Shown here in pieces: positions 50,210 to 59,233 of a DNA stretch of 64,000 nt. Both the position numbers and the translations under genes were made by a program. The stretch is from Candidatus Binatia bacterium. Lineage in GTDB: Bacteria > Desulfobacterota > Binatia > Bin18. The DNA lies in the NCBI GenBank assembly GCA_022820725.1, contig JAJEFA010000018.1, forward strand, positions 23,672-87,671. Reading direction: 5' to 3'. The notes under the pieces were generated by a model. That model was given only the letters and a program-made list of their open reading frames with translations, did no database searches and was not told where the DNA came from. Every line of letters begins with the position of its first letter. The first letter of the stretch is position 1.

Positions 50210-51349
50210 ATGACGAACATTCCTGTCCACGGAGAGTGTGCTCCCCAATTTACCGCCGTGCGCGATGTTTTCACCGAAAGCTTTGCTCGGCAAGAAGAGG
50301 TCGGGGCGGCGGTGTGCGTGTATGCAGACGGTCAGAAAGTTGTGGATCTGTGGGGTGGCTACTGTGACGAGGCCCGAAGCCAGCCGTGGCAGGCCGATAC
50401 GATCGTGTGCATGTTCTCGGTTGCCAAGGGCATGGCTGCGCTGTGCGCCCATGTGCTGGCCGATCGGGGACTGCTTGATATTGATGCGCCGGTGGTGACC
50501 TACTGGCCGGAATTCGGTAAGCAGGGAAAAGAACGGATTACGGTCAAACAGGTCCTCGGGCATATGGCCGCTCTGGTGTATACCGACACGGCCCCGCCGG
50601 GAGCGCTCTTCGAGCCGGAGGTGATGGTCAAGGTGCTCGAAGACATGTCGCCAGCCTGGGAGCCCGGTACGCGCGGGGCGTATCACTCTTCAACCTACGG
50701 GAATCTGGTTGGGGAAATTGTTCGCCGCGTGTCCGGAAAGTCTATTGGTCGCTTTTTTCGAGAGGAGATCGCCGAGCCGCTCGGCCTTGACTATCACATC
50801 GGGCTGGGCGCGGACGAACTCGAACGGGTGTGTGATGTTATTCCCAACCCGGCGAACGAAACCGCAGCCGTGCTGAGTGATCCGACGACCAATCCCGGTC
50901 GGTCCTTTGCCGCTCTGCCCCGGCAAGAGAATGTGTTTAACAGCCTTACCTTCCGCCAAATCGAATGGCCGTCCGCAAACGGTCACGGCAACGCCCGTTC
51001 TGTGGCGCGGCTGTTTGCGGCCTTGGCACGGGGCGGAGAGATCGACGGGGTACGGGTTCTCAGCCCGGAGGCGATTGCCCACGCGGCAGAGCTCCAATGG
51101 GACGACCAATGCCTGGTCTGGGGCGATCACTTCCGCACTACGTTAGGTTTGCTGCTGAATACGCCCGACTTCGCCTATATGGGGCCGAACCCGAACAGCT
51201 TTGGGACGGCCGGGGCGGGGGGTGCGTGTGGTATTGCCGATCCACGCACTCGTATTGGATTTGGTTACAGTCCGAACTTCATGTGCGCGGGCGGTGGTCT
51301 TGGTGATCAATGTCGGGCTTTAATTGAAGCCACTTTTTCCAGTATGTGA
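50210..51349 (+). CDS. serine hydrolase, beta-lactamase/esterase EstB type 1
   Basis: 379 aa. SxxK nucleophile motif in VCMFSVAKGMAAL (about 67-70 for SVAK), the YxS/N motif as YHSSTYG near 163, and a C-terminal GTAGAGGACGIADP in place of the KTG box. This is the class C beta-lactamase-like esterase/peptidase family, with no signal peptide, so cytosolic and an esterase or lactonase more likely than an antibiotic-degrading enzyme. The start is set by AAGGAGG; the frame is open 78 nt upstream without a signal. A paralogue lies at 56.4-57.6 kb. Confidence 0.86.
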   Translation: MTNIPVHGECAPQFTAVRDVFTESFARQEEVGAAVCVYADGQKVVDLWGGYCDEARSQPWQADTIVCMFSVAKGMAALCAHVLADRGLLDIDAPVVTYWPEFGKQGKERITVKQVLGHMAALVYTDTAPPGALFEPEVMVKVLEDMSPAWEPGTRGAYHSSTYGNLVGEIVRRVSGKSIGRFFREEIAEPLGLDYHIGLGADELERVCDVIPNPANETAAVLSDPTTNPGRSFAALPRQENVFNSLTFRQIEWPSANGHGNARSVARLFAALARGGEIDGVRVLSPEAIAHAAELQWDDQCLVWGDHFRTTLGLLLNTPDFAYMGPNPNSFGTAGAGGACGIADPRTRIGFGYSPNFMCAGGGLGDQCRALIEATFSSM

Positions 51350-51354
51350 CTGGA

Positions 51355-51379
51355 GAGCACGGGCGCTCTGCCCGTGCTC
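51355..51379. terminator. perfect 10-bp hairpin between convergent genes
   Basis: GAGCACGGGC pairs perfectly with GCCCGTGCTC around the 5-nt loop GCTCT. It lies in the 57-nt gap between the serine hydrolase and the amidohydrolase, which converge. A U-tract is absent in both directions (CCGAAAT on the right), but position and stem strength fit a bidirectional terminator. Confidence 0.6.
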
Positions 51380-51406
51380 CCGAAATACATCTGCCGAAAA
51401 GCAGTC

Positions 51407-53152
51407 TTAGACAGCCCGCCCGTGGCGCAGCAAGCCGCCCGGTGTCGCGCCCGTGCATTTCCCGTCCTGGAAGGTCTCAACCCCATTCACAAGAATATGG
51501 CGATAGCCTTCGGCCTTTTGTATCCGGCGCCATTCGCCGGCCGGCAGGTCATGGGCAACCTCAATGGGCAGCAGCTTGAGATTCGGCAGATCGTAGATCA
51601 CGATATCCGCCGCCAAGCCCTCGCGAAGCGTACCGCGATCTTTGAACTGGGCGGCCCAGGCTGGAAGCGCGCTCAGGCGGAAGTGGGCTTCTTCTAAAGT
51701 GAGCGCATGCGTATCACGCACCAGCCAGGTCAGCATATCGGTTGGATACACCCCCAGCGTGAGGAATTTGATATGGGCGCCGCCATCGGACGCACCCGGA
51801 ATGGCGACCGGTGAGCTCATCATCTCCTTATGAATCTGAGCATTCCCATTGACGATCGGGCCTAACCATTCTGTCTCCAGATTGTCTGCCACACTGATGT
51901 CCAGGATCGCGTCGATCACATGCTTATTGTCCCGTTTGGCGATTTCTTCGACAGACAGATTCAGATATTTCTCTCGCAGCTCAGGGTCTTTGATCTTGGT
52001 CGCCACGAATTTATGCAGCTCGCCAAAAATAAAGTCACGCGTCGGCGTCCCCGCGTCGTATTCCGCCCGCATGGCTTTGCGCATGTCTGGATTGGCCAGC
52101 TTGGTCCGCTTCTCTTCAACGGTTCCTAGCGTGGCCGCACGCCAGGTCTCATTGTCATCAAACAGATTCCAGTCCTTAAAATTAATCGTGAACGGGGCGC
52201 GAACCGTCGCTGCCTGGCCATACACCGGAATCCCTTTTTCAACCATATCATCCAGCCATCTGAGCTGGGCGCGGAGCGGTTCGACCGTCTGTTCGTGGGC
52301 GACGAGGGCGTTATAGATCACCGAGTGCCCGCTCTGCTCGGCCAGTTGGGTGTTGAAACTCATGTCGCGCACCATGCCGATGCCTTCGTCATCGGCGGTC
52401 GCGCTCGATTGGGTCAACTCAATAAAGCCAATCTCATATTCACCCAGCGCCTCGGCCATAGTCAGGTAGAATTCATCCGACAGAACATCCGAAATCATCG
52501 GCGTGCCATCATAGTCCCGCTGGACCGAAGCGCTGCTTTCCGGAAACAGGCGTTGCGCCCCCCAGCCAACGGCGCCGGCGCGCATGGCTTCATGAAATAA
52601 TTGCACCGCGGTCTGGACTTCCTTTTTATTGGGCAGCCGTTTCTTGGCCTCGGCAAATCCTCCCATCGCATAGGCAACCAGCGGGGTGATAGGCACCAAT
52701 TGCGAGAGGTTAATGCCCAGCGGTAGCCGATCCAGATGGTCCATCCATTGGGGGAAAGTTTCCCAATCCGGCTTCATGGAGACCTTCATGGGTTCGAGCG
52801 GAATGGCCTCGTTGCGCGACAAGGACAGCAGGGCGCGCTCAAAATCCTTGCCATGCACCGGGGCAAAACCAAAACCGCAGTTCCCGATTGTGACCGAAGT
52901 CACACCGTGCCAGCCGCCGATGGAGCAGTACGGGTCCCAATGCACCTGGGCGTCATAGTGCGTGTGTAGATCAATGAATCCCGGCGCAACGATCAGACCA
53001 CCCGCATCAATGACCTTCGTCGCATCATGACTCGCAAGGCGTCCGATTTTGGCGATCTTGCCGTCCGTAATCCCAATGTCGGCCTTGTAGCGCGGGACGC
53101 GCGTCCCATCGACTATGGTTCCGCCTCTGACAATCGTATCGAATGTTGCCAT
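51407..53152 (-). CDS. D-aminoacylase-type amidohydrolase (amidohydrolase_3) 2
   Basis: 581 aa. TIVRGGTIVDGT, metal motif IDLHTHYDAQVHWDP, the family Cys in TIGNCGFGFAP and a catalytic Asp in PGASDGGAHIKF near 450. The sandwich closes with LREGLAADIVIYDLPN. Same layout as the enzyme at 23.2-24.9 kb, but clearly divergent. AAGGAGG precedes the ATG; a GTG one codon earlier is an alternative start. It probably hydrolyses an N-acyl amino acid or a cyclic amide. An SDR lies upstream on the same strand. Confidence 0.88.
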   Translation of the reverse strand: MATFDTIVRGGTIVDGTRVPRYKADIGITDGKIAKIGRLASHDATKVIDAGGLIVAPGFIDLHTHYDAQVHWDPYCSIGGWHGVTSVTIGNCGFGFAPVHGKDFERALLSLSRNEAIPLEPMKVSMKPDWETFPQWMDHLDRLPLGINLSQLVPITPLVAYAMGGFAEAKKRLPNKKEVQTAVQLFHEAMRAGAVGWGAQRLFPESSASVQRDYDGTPMISDVLSDEFYLTMAEALGEYEIGFIELTQSSATADDEGIGMVRDMSFNTQLAEQSGHSVIYNALVAHEQTVEPLRAQLRWLDDMVEKGIPVYGQAATVRAPFTINFKDWNLFDDNETWRAATLGTVEEKRTKLANPDMRKAMRAEYDAGTPTRDFIFGELHKFVATKIKDPELREKYLNLSVEEIAKRDNKHVIDAILDISVADNLETEWLGPIVNGNAQIHKEMMSSPVAIPGASDGGAHIKFLTLGVYPTDMLTWLVRDTHALTLEEAHFRLSALPAWAAQFKDRGTLREGLAADIVIYDLPNLKLLPIEVAHDLPAGEWRRIQKAEGYRHILVNGVETFQDGKCTGATPGGLLRHGRAV

Positions 53153-53188
53153 CACAATCCTCCTTTTTTGCGCTCCAGACTATCCCCT

Positions 53189-53950
53189 TTACTGCGCCAC
53201 GTAGCCGCCATCCACCGCCATGGGGTGGCCGGTCACAAACGAGGCCGCTTCAGAACACAGCCACGCCACGGCTTCGCCGATCTCACTCGGTTGCGCCATA
53301 CGGCCAACGGGTTCTGCGGCGTTAATCCCTTCGGCCATTTCGGGCACTTTTTCAAAGGCGCGTTTGAGCATCGGCGTCTCTACAGCACCTGGACAGACCG
53401 CATTCACCCGAATGCCGGCCTTGGCGTACTCCAGAGCCGCGGTCTTGGTGAGTCCGACCACTCCATGTTTGGCCGCGACGTAGGCAGACCCGGCCGGTAT
53501 ACCTTGTAAACCCGCCACCGAGGCGGTGTTCACAATCGCGCCTCCACCTTGGCTGAGCATCTGCTGGATTTCCGCCTTCATGCTGAGCCACACTCCCTTG
53601 AGGTTAATACCGATCACCCGATCCCAGGTTGCCTCAGGATAGTCCGGTGTTGGCACGAAGTCTCCTTCGATTCCCGCATTATTAAACGCGCAGTCCAGCC
53701 GGCCATAGGTCTCAACCACGTGCTTGACCATAGCCTCTGTCTCAGCCGCTTGGGATACATCAGTCCGGATAAAGATCGCTTCGCCCCCAGCGTCTTTGAT
53801 CAAACGCACGGTTTCTTCGGCGCCTTCGACATTGACATCCGCTACCGCGACCTTTGCGCCTTCGCGAGCAAAAACCTGCGCAGTCGCCCGGCCAATGCCG
53901 GTGCTCGCGCCCGTGATTAAAGCGACCTTTCCGTCTAAGAGTCCTGCCAT
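53189..53950 (-). CDS. short-chain dehydrogenase/reductase (SDR) 2
   Basis: 253 aa classical SDR. ALITGASTGIGRATAQVFAR (cofactor), FNNAGIEGDF, IVNTASVAGLQG with catalytic Ser, YVAAKHGVVGLTK with Tyr/Lys, and the ending MAVDGGYVAQ. The Asp after beta-2 (VAVADVNVEG) suggests NAD over NADP. AAGGAGG precedes the start. About 70% identical by eye to the SDR at 61.3-62.0 kb. It probably oxidises an alcohol formed by the neighbouring oxygenases or epoxide hydrolase. Confidence 0.9.
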   Translation of the reverse strand: MAGLLDGKVALITGASTGIGRATAQVFAREGAKVAVADVNVEGAEETVRLIKDAGGEAIFIRTDVSQAAETEAMVKHVVETYGRLDCAFNNAGIEGDFVPTPDYPEATWDRVIGINLKGVWLSMKAEIQQMLSQGGGAIVNTASVAGLQGIPAGSAYVAAKHGVVGLTKTAALEYAKAGIRVNAVCPGAVETPMLKRAFEKVPEMAEGINAAEPVGRMAQPSEIGEAVAWLCSEAASFVTGHPMAVDGGYVAQ

Positions 53951-53989
53951 ATATGACCTCCTTGTTCTGTCAGCAATACCTGTACTCGA

Positions 53990-55168
53990 TCAGCTCCGTA
54001 GCGGACGAAAGAATGCCCGGATTTCTTCGACTAATTGTTCCGGCTCTTCCATTGAGGCAAAATGTCCGCCTGACGGCATAACGGTCCAGCGCTGAAGGTT
54101 GTAATACGTCTCTGCCCACTTGCGAGGCAGGAGGACCACATCCTTGGGGAATACCGCGATGCCAGTTGGTGCGCTCACGACCGGCGTCCGGTCATGTGAC
54201 GCCTGCCACAGATTGTGCGCGGCCTCATAATAATACCGGGCGGACGCTCCAAAACTCTGCGTGACCCAGTATAAGGTCATGGTGGTTAACAGTTCATCTT
54301 TGGTGAAGCGTGTTTCTACGTCGCCGTTACAGTCGCTCCAGGTTCGCCGTTTCTCCAATATCCAGGCACACAGCCCGGCGGGTGAATCATTCAGACCATA
54401 GGCCAGGGTTTGTGGCTTCGTTGTCTGGAGGGCCACATAGCCGGTTTCCGCTGTCAGAAAATGCATGCTGCGGTCAAACCAGCCTTCTTCACCAGGTCCG
54501 TACATTGATCGATCAACCATGCTCGTCAGTGGACCGGCAAAGGCTTTGAGCGGCAACATGACATGGGTATGGACCCCAATCACGCGGTCAGCGTATTTAT
54601 GGCCGAGTTGAGCGGCTATGGCTGCCCCCCAGTCACCGCCCTGTGTGGCGAACCTGTCGTAGCCCAACACGTCCTGCATCAAGGTCACCCACAAATCAGC
54701 CGTTCGCCAATAGTTGATGCCAGGCACGTTGATTGGTGAAGAGAAGCCGTAGCCGGGCAAAGACGGAACAACAATATCAAACGAATCAGCCGTATCGCCG
54801 CCATACGCGGCTGGATCGGTCAACGGCCGGATGACTTTGTTGAGATCCCAAAAGGTCCACGGCCAGCCGTGGTTCAAAATGAGCGGCATCGGGTTTGGGC
54901 CTTTGCCGGGCTCGTGAATGAAGTGGATGGGAATGTCTTCAATCGTGGTCTTGTAATGGGAGAAGGCATTCATCTCGGCTTCGTGTTTGCGCCAGTCGTA
55001 CTGCTCAATCCAGTACGTGACTAACTCCTTGAGATACGCGCTATTCGTGCCATACGCCCACTCATCATTAGCAAAATCATGAGCCCAACGGGTTCGGATC
55101 AAACGATCGCGGAGGTCGGTTAAGACCTCGTCCGGGATCTGGATGGTAAACGGCTCTTTTGCGGGCAT
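53990..55168 (-). CDS. epoxide hydrolase (microsomal type, EHN domain)
   Basis: 392 aa. The N-terminal EHN lid begins FTIQIPDEVLTDLRDRLIRT and continues with HYKTTIEDIPIHFIHE. The catalytic domain has NHGWPWTFWDL (oxyanion HGWP), nucleophile Asp in ATQGGDWGAAIAA, and base His in PSGGHFASMEEPEQL. Two lid tyrosines needed for epoxide opening should be in the cap, where several Tyr occur. AGAGG precedes the start. Expected reaction: trans-diol formation from an epoxide, which links well with the nearby P450. Confidence 0.9.
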   Translation of the reverse strand: MPAKEPFTIQIPDEVLTDLRDRLIRTRWAHDFANDEWAYGTNSAYLKELVTYWIEQYDWRKHEAEMNAFSHYKTTIEDIPIHFIHEPGKGPNPMPLILNHGWPWTFWDLNKVIRPLTDPAAYGGDTADSFDIVVPSLPGYGFSSPINVPGINYWRTADLWVTLMQDVLGYDRFATQGGDWGAAIAAQLGHKYADRVIGVHTHVMLPLKAFAGPLTSMVDRSMYGPGEEGWFDRSMHFLTAETGYVALQTTKPQTLAYGLNDSPAGLCAWILEKRRTWSDCNGDVETRFTKDELLTTMTLYWVTQSFGASARYYYEAAHNLWQASHDRTPVVSAPTGIAVFPKDVVLLPRKWAETYYNLQRWTVMPSGGHFASMEEPEQLVEEIRAFFRPLRS

Positions 55169-55186
55169 GACCTCTGCCTTTCTCCG

Positions 55187-56368
55187 CTAACTCCCGACTG
55201 GACAATTGTAGACGCGCCGGACGTTTTCCCCCAAGACCTGGAGCCGTGCCTGTTCCGGCATCTTTGCCGTGAGGTTGCCCAACTCTTTAATATAGTCTCC
55301 CGTATGGTCGGGATGAGGAAAATCGGATGCCCAGAAGAAGCGATCCGCTCCGAGCAGGTCAACCATTGCCGGCAACGCTTTTTCGTCCGGATCGGCGGAG
55401 ATCCACACGTTGCGTTTGAAATATTCACTTGGGCGCTCTTTGATCGACAACGAACGGCCAATAATGCTGTCGTACACCGCATCCATGCGGTCGAGCCAGT
55501 AACTGGCCCAACCTGCGCCAACTTCGAGAATGACAATTTTGAGTTTTGGAAATTTCTCAAATGTCCCGTACTGCATAAAACTCGCGAGCGCGTGCCGGGC
55601 AGCGTCCGAGGCTGTGACATTCAGAAAGAAGCTCTGCTTACGGACGTACTCCAGATCGTAGCGACCCGGCAGTGCCCACTGGGGTTCGAGGGACGGATGG
55701 ACCCCTAATGGGACATCAAGCTCCTGGGCCTTGGCGAACAAGACATCGTGATCCGGGTGGGCATGCGGCTTTCGGGTCATGACAAACTGGACGACCCAGC
55801 CGCCTTTACAGCCGGCTTTGACGGCCCGTTCCAGCTCTTCTGCAGCGGCGTGCGGATCGCCCAGCGAAAGATGGGCAACTGGAATCAAACGGCCTCCACT
55901 GTCGGAGCACCAGTCCACGATCCAGCGGTTATACGCCCGGCACATAGCCTGGGCATAGTCGGCATCTTCACATTCGGTCTCCCATACCAGGTCGAGACTT
56001 GGATAAATAATTGCGGCATCGAGCCCCTCTAAATCGAGGCGTTGCATCCGTTGCTTGGCATCCATTGCTCCCAGTAAAAACTCATCACCATAATGTTGAC
56101 ACCGGTTCACCTCACCTTTTTCTCGTGTCACTTGGCCCATCGACCCAACACCCGCGAATGTTCCGCCCCGGCTGACTCGTGAGGGCTTACCGCAGATTTC
56201 CAAGTAATCCATGCCCTGATCGTCAACCTTCAAGCGTATCGCCGTTGAGCGATATCTGGGGTCACAATACGTTTCCCACAGGTCTGCGGCTTCAAGGATA
56301 TGGCCGTCTGCGTCTACGGCTCCCCGGAAGTTGAGTTTATCAATCTGTTCTTCGATGATGCGTGGCAT
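55187..56368 (-). CDS. amidohydrolase_2 (ACMSD-like) family protein
   Basis: 393 aa. The metal motif at the N terminus is VDADGHILEAADLW, in which the first ligand is Asp19/Asp21 with His23 and not the usual HxH pair. GVHPSLEPQW and WASDFPHPDHTG supply the other barrel ligands. Such DxDGH variants are common in the TIM-barrel amidohydrolase_2 family, with roles as decarboxylases or hydrolases. AGGAGG precedes the start. In one transcript with the epoxide hydrolase downstream (18 nt gap). Confidence 0.85.
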   Translation of the reverse strand: MPRIIEEQIDKLNFRGAVDADGHILEAADLWETYCDPRYRSTAIRLKVDDQGMDYLEICGKPSRVSRGGTFAGVGSMGQVTREKGEVNRCQHYGDEFLLGAMDAKQRMQRLDLEGLDAAIIYPSLDLVWETECEDADYAQAMCRAYNRWIVDWCSDSGGRLIPVAHLSLGDPHAAAEELERAVKAGCKGGWVVQFVMTRKPHAHPDHDVLFAKAQELDVPLGVHPSLEPQWALPGRYDLEYVRKQSFFLNVTASDAARHALASFMQYGTFEKFPKLKIVILEVGAGWASYWLDRMDAVYDSIIGRSLSIKERPSEYFKRNVWISADPDEKALPAMVDLLGADRFFWASDFPHPDHTGDYIKELGNLTAKMPEQARLQVLGENVRRVYNCPVGS

Positions 56369-56391
56369 TCAATCCTCCTGTAATGCTGTGC

Positions 56392-57600
56392 TTACCTCCA
56401 GGCACCCGATTCACTCGATTGGTAGCCCAGCGCGCGATAGACGGCATCCACCAGGCTCTGTCCCCGCTCATTGAGCGAAGCGCCTGAGCCCATCCGGTTC
56501 ATGGTATAGCCAAAGGACATGCCGGCTTTGGGGTCGGCAAAACCAAACGAGCCGCCCGCGCCAACATGACCGAACGCCTCCTCAGAGAACAGGACACTGT
56601 CCTGCACGCCAGCCGGCTCCTTGCGGTTGTCCATGGTTTTCATGAAACCCAGAGCAAACCGGGTCGGCATGACCAGCACGGCGTCCCTTCCGGTTGAAGA
56701 CGATACGCGACCCATCCGAGCCAGGGTCTCGGAGTTGACCAGTTCGACGGCGTCCTTTTTGCCGCCCAGGGCGAGCGGTTCATACATGCCTGCCAACCCG
56801 CGGGCGTTGGTGATCCCGCCCGCCCCGCCGATTTCCGCGGCGTGCGCGGCCCGGGTGTCATACTCGGGAACGGCGCCCATATAACCGCCGACGTTGAGGA
56901 TGGCTAATGCCGCCAGCGTTCCCGGTGTGGCCATTTCCTGAAAGAGCAGGCTGTTCGGGTCGGGTTCGGCGGCAATCATGGGGGCAACCCTGGGCTCTTT
57001 GTCCTCGGGTAAACCGATCCAGAAGTCCAGATCAAGGGGCTGGGCGATCTCGTCCCGAAAGAAGGTGCCGAGCGACTTGCCGGAGACGCGCCGGACTACT
57101 TCGCCGATCAGCCAGCCATAGGTGAGGGCATGGTAGCCGTTCCGCGTGCCGGGCTCCCAAAACGGTTCTTCTTTGGCCAGAGCGTTGACCATCAGCTCCC
57201 AATCCGCATAGGCACCCTGCGGAAGATTTTCACGCACCGCGGGCAGACCGGCCTGATGATTGAGCAGCATCTTGACCTGGATGTTTTCCTTGCCGGCCTG
57301 GGCAAACTCGGGCCAGTAGGTAGCGACCGGCGCATCGAGGTCGAGCTGGCCGCGCGAGGCCAGAACGTGAGCGCAAATGGCCGTCGCACCTTTTGTCGAG
57401 GAGAAGACGATGCTGACCGTCTCGTCGGTCCACGGCGTACCGGTCTCGGTGTTGGCCGTCCCGCCCCACAGATCGACGACCGTTTGCCCGCCGACGGTTA
57501 CGCACACCGAGGCGCCAACTTCACCACGCTCCGCAAAATTGCGCTCGAACTCCTGCCGCACTTCCTGAAACTTTTGATCGCACGTTCCCTGCACTGCCAT
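56392..57600 (-). CDS. serine hydrolase, beta-lactamase/esterase EstB type 2
   Basis: 402 aa. SxxK motif in VSIVFSSTKGATAI, Tyr motif as YHALTYGWLIG, and a C-terminal GHVGAGGSFGFADPKAG. No signal peptide. Similar in layout to the protein at 50.2-51.3 kb (VCVTVGGQTVVDLWGG compared with VCVYADGQKVVDLWGG), so both are EstB-type paralogues. AAGGAGG precedes the start. Likely an ester or lactone hydrolase for products of the BVMOs. Confidence 0.88.
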   Translation of the reverse strand: MAVQGTCDQKFQEVRQEFERNFAERGEVGASVCVTVGGQTVVDLWGGTANTETGTPWTDETVSIVFSSTKGATAICAHVLASRGQLDLDAPVATYWPEFAQAGKENIQVKMLLNHQAGLPAVRENLPQGAYADWELMVNALAKEEPFWEPGTRNGYHALTYGWLIGEVVRRVSGKSLGTFFRDEIAQPLDLDFWIGLPEDKEPRVAPMIAAEPDPNSLLFQEMATPGTLAALAILNVGGYMGAVPEYDTRAAHAAEIGGAGGITNARGLAGMYEPLALGGKKDAVELVNSETLARMGRVSSSTGRDAVLVMPTRFALGFMKTMDNRKEPAGVQDSVLFSEEAFGHVGAGGSFGFADPKAGMSFGYTMNRMGSGASLNERGQSLVDAVYRALGYQSSESGAWR

Positions 57601-57627
57601 GCTGTTCCTCCTTTTTTTGTCCGGACT

Positions 57628-58815
57628 TCACGCTCCTGCTGTATCAAATCGGAGCGGTAAAGTCTGTGGGCCTCGGACGATGATCGACGCGATCTGCTCG
57701 ACCCGTTCCGTCGCACAGGAGAAAGGCGGACAGTCAAACAGCAGCGCTGCTAACGCATTCTGACCTTCAAGCCGGGCCAGCGGGGCACCCAGGCAGTAGT
57801 GGATACCATAGCCAAAGGCGACGTGATCCTGCGGATTGCGGGCGACGTCAAAACGGTCTGGCTCGGGGAATTGACGCTCATCGCGGTTTGCCGATCCCAA
57901 TAGTAAAAAGACGTTCTGTCCGGCTGGAATCTTGCCGCCCTCCAACTCCACATCTTGCGCAGTTCGACGGAAAATCACCTGAACGGGCGAGTTGTAACGC
58001 AGGACTTCCTCGACAAGCGCGGGCACAAGCGAACGGTCCGCTCGAACTTTCGCCAATTCCTCAGGATGGTTGAGTAAGGTCAGAACTGCGTTTCCAAGTA
58101 AGTTAGTTGTCGTCTCGTTTCCTGCCACCAGGAGTAATACGGCGAGGGCTAGAATCTCGGTGGCAGACAGCATGTCACGCTCTTCTTCAGCTTGCACGAG
58201 AGCGCTAATCACGTCATCTCCTGGACTAGTCCGGCGATGTTCAATCATCTGCTCGAAATAGACTCGCAGTCCGGCCAGGCTCTCTCGGATTTTTATCCGT
58301 TCGGCCTCGTCTGTGGGGCGGCTCGTGGCCCTGACGATGTCGTCCGACCAGACCTTAAAGTCATCGCGCCGTTCAGGCTCGACACCGAGCATCTCCGCGA
58401 TGACGATCGTTGGAAGCGGTCCGGAGAATGTTGAGACGAGATCGCTCTCCGACTGCCCGCGTATCGGTTCGATCAACTCTTGGATAATCGCCTGTACACG
58501 TGGTTCAAGGGTTCGGATGAGGCGAGGTGTAAAACCTTTGTTGGCCAGCTTCCGCAGTCGGGTATGGTCGGGAGGATTCATATCAAGAATCCACGGTACC
58601 TCCGGTACTGGATTCAGATCGCCCAAGGCTTCAGCCGTAAATACCGAAGATGAGAAAATCTGCGGGCTGCGTAAGGCAAGGTCCACATCAGCATACCGGC
58701 TCAATGCCCAACACTGAAAAGGCTCAAGCCAAATGACTGGGGCTTTGTTCCTCAGTTCAGTGTAATACGGATACGGGTCGGCAGTTACTTCCGGGGAGAG
58801 TGGATTAAAGTCCAT
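57628..58815 (-). CDS. cytochrome P450 2 (bacterial soluble type)
   Basis: 395 aa. I-helix AGNETTTN at 231-238, ExxR (E270 to R273) in EEVLRYNSPVQ, heme loop FGYGIHYCLG with the thiolate at C341. PPDHTRLRKLANKGF marks the C-helix. AAGGAGGGG precedes the start. The truncated P450 at the right edge is a close paralogue (RADRSLVPALVEEVLRYNSP against RADRVLVPALVEEVLRYDSP). It shares a run with DUF2834 and an exported propeller. Redox partners are not in the window. Confidence 0.92.
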   Translation of the reverse strand: MDFNPLSPEVTADPYPYYTELRNKAPVIWLEPFQCWALSRYADVDLALRSPQIFSSSVFTAEALGDLNPVPEVPWILDMNPPDHTRLRKLANKGFTPRLIRTLEPRVQAIIQELIEPIRGQSESDLVSTFSGPLPTIVIAEMLGVEPERRDDFKVWSDDIVRATSRPTDEAERIKIRESLAGLRVYFEQMIEHRRTSPGDDVISALVQAEEERDMLSATEILALAVLLLVAGNETTTNLLGNAVLTLLNHPEELAKVRADRSLVPALVEEVLRYNSPVQVIFRRTAQDVELEGGKIPAGQNVFLLLGSANRDERQFPEPDRFDVARNPQDHVAFGYGIHYCLGAPLARLEGQNALAALLFDCPPFSCATERVEQIASIIVRGPQTLPLRFDTAGA

Positions 58816-58838
58816 ACGGAAGCCCCTCCTTAATGAGT

Positions 58839-59171
58839 CTAAGGGTTCTCAGCAAGCCGTTGCTGCCGCTCACGCAGCAACAGGAATAACGGCAGACCGG
58901 CGGAAAATGCCACCAGCCATGAGACCGCAAGACAGATAACAAAATTTCGTGTCCCCAGCGCTCGCCCTTCGGAGAATAACCAGACGTTATACGCGATAAA
59001 CGCGATCAACAGGTCGAACAGGAGTGAGGCCGTGACTGCGCTTTCCATCGGCACGGTAAAGAAATCAACCAGAAGATTCCCACCTGCGCCCATGTACTGG
59101 ACGTTGTAATACATGGGGAACAGAACTCCCACGATAACCAGAACCGCATACACCTTTTCGCGCGTTGACAT
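58839..59171 (-). CDS. DUF2834 membrane protein
   Basis: 110 aa with three hydrophobic segments: VYAVLVIVGVLFPMYYNVQY (about 7-26), SLLFDLLIAFIAYNVWLF (49-66) and FVICLAVSWLVAFSAGLPLF (77-96). The FDLLIAFIAYNVWLFSEGR pattern is the DUF2834 signature. Inner membrane, function unknown. AAGGAGGG precedes the start. It lies between the propeller and the P450 in transcription order. Confidence 0.8.
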   Translation of the reverse strand: MSTREKVYAVLVIVGVLFPMYYNVQYMGAGGNLLVDFFTVPMESAVTASLLFDLLIAFIAYNVWLFSEGRALGTRNFVICLAVSWLVAFSAGLPLFLLLRERQQRLAENP

Positions 59172-59233
59172 ACCTAAGCCCTCCTTTTCACCAGGCGTTC
59201 ACCCTTACCCTTTCAACCCCCTGTTTCGTTGTG

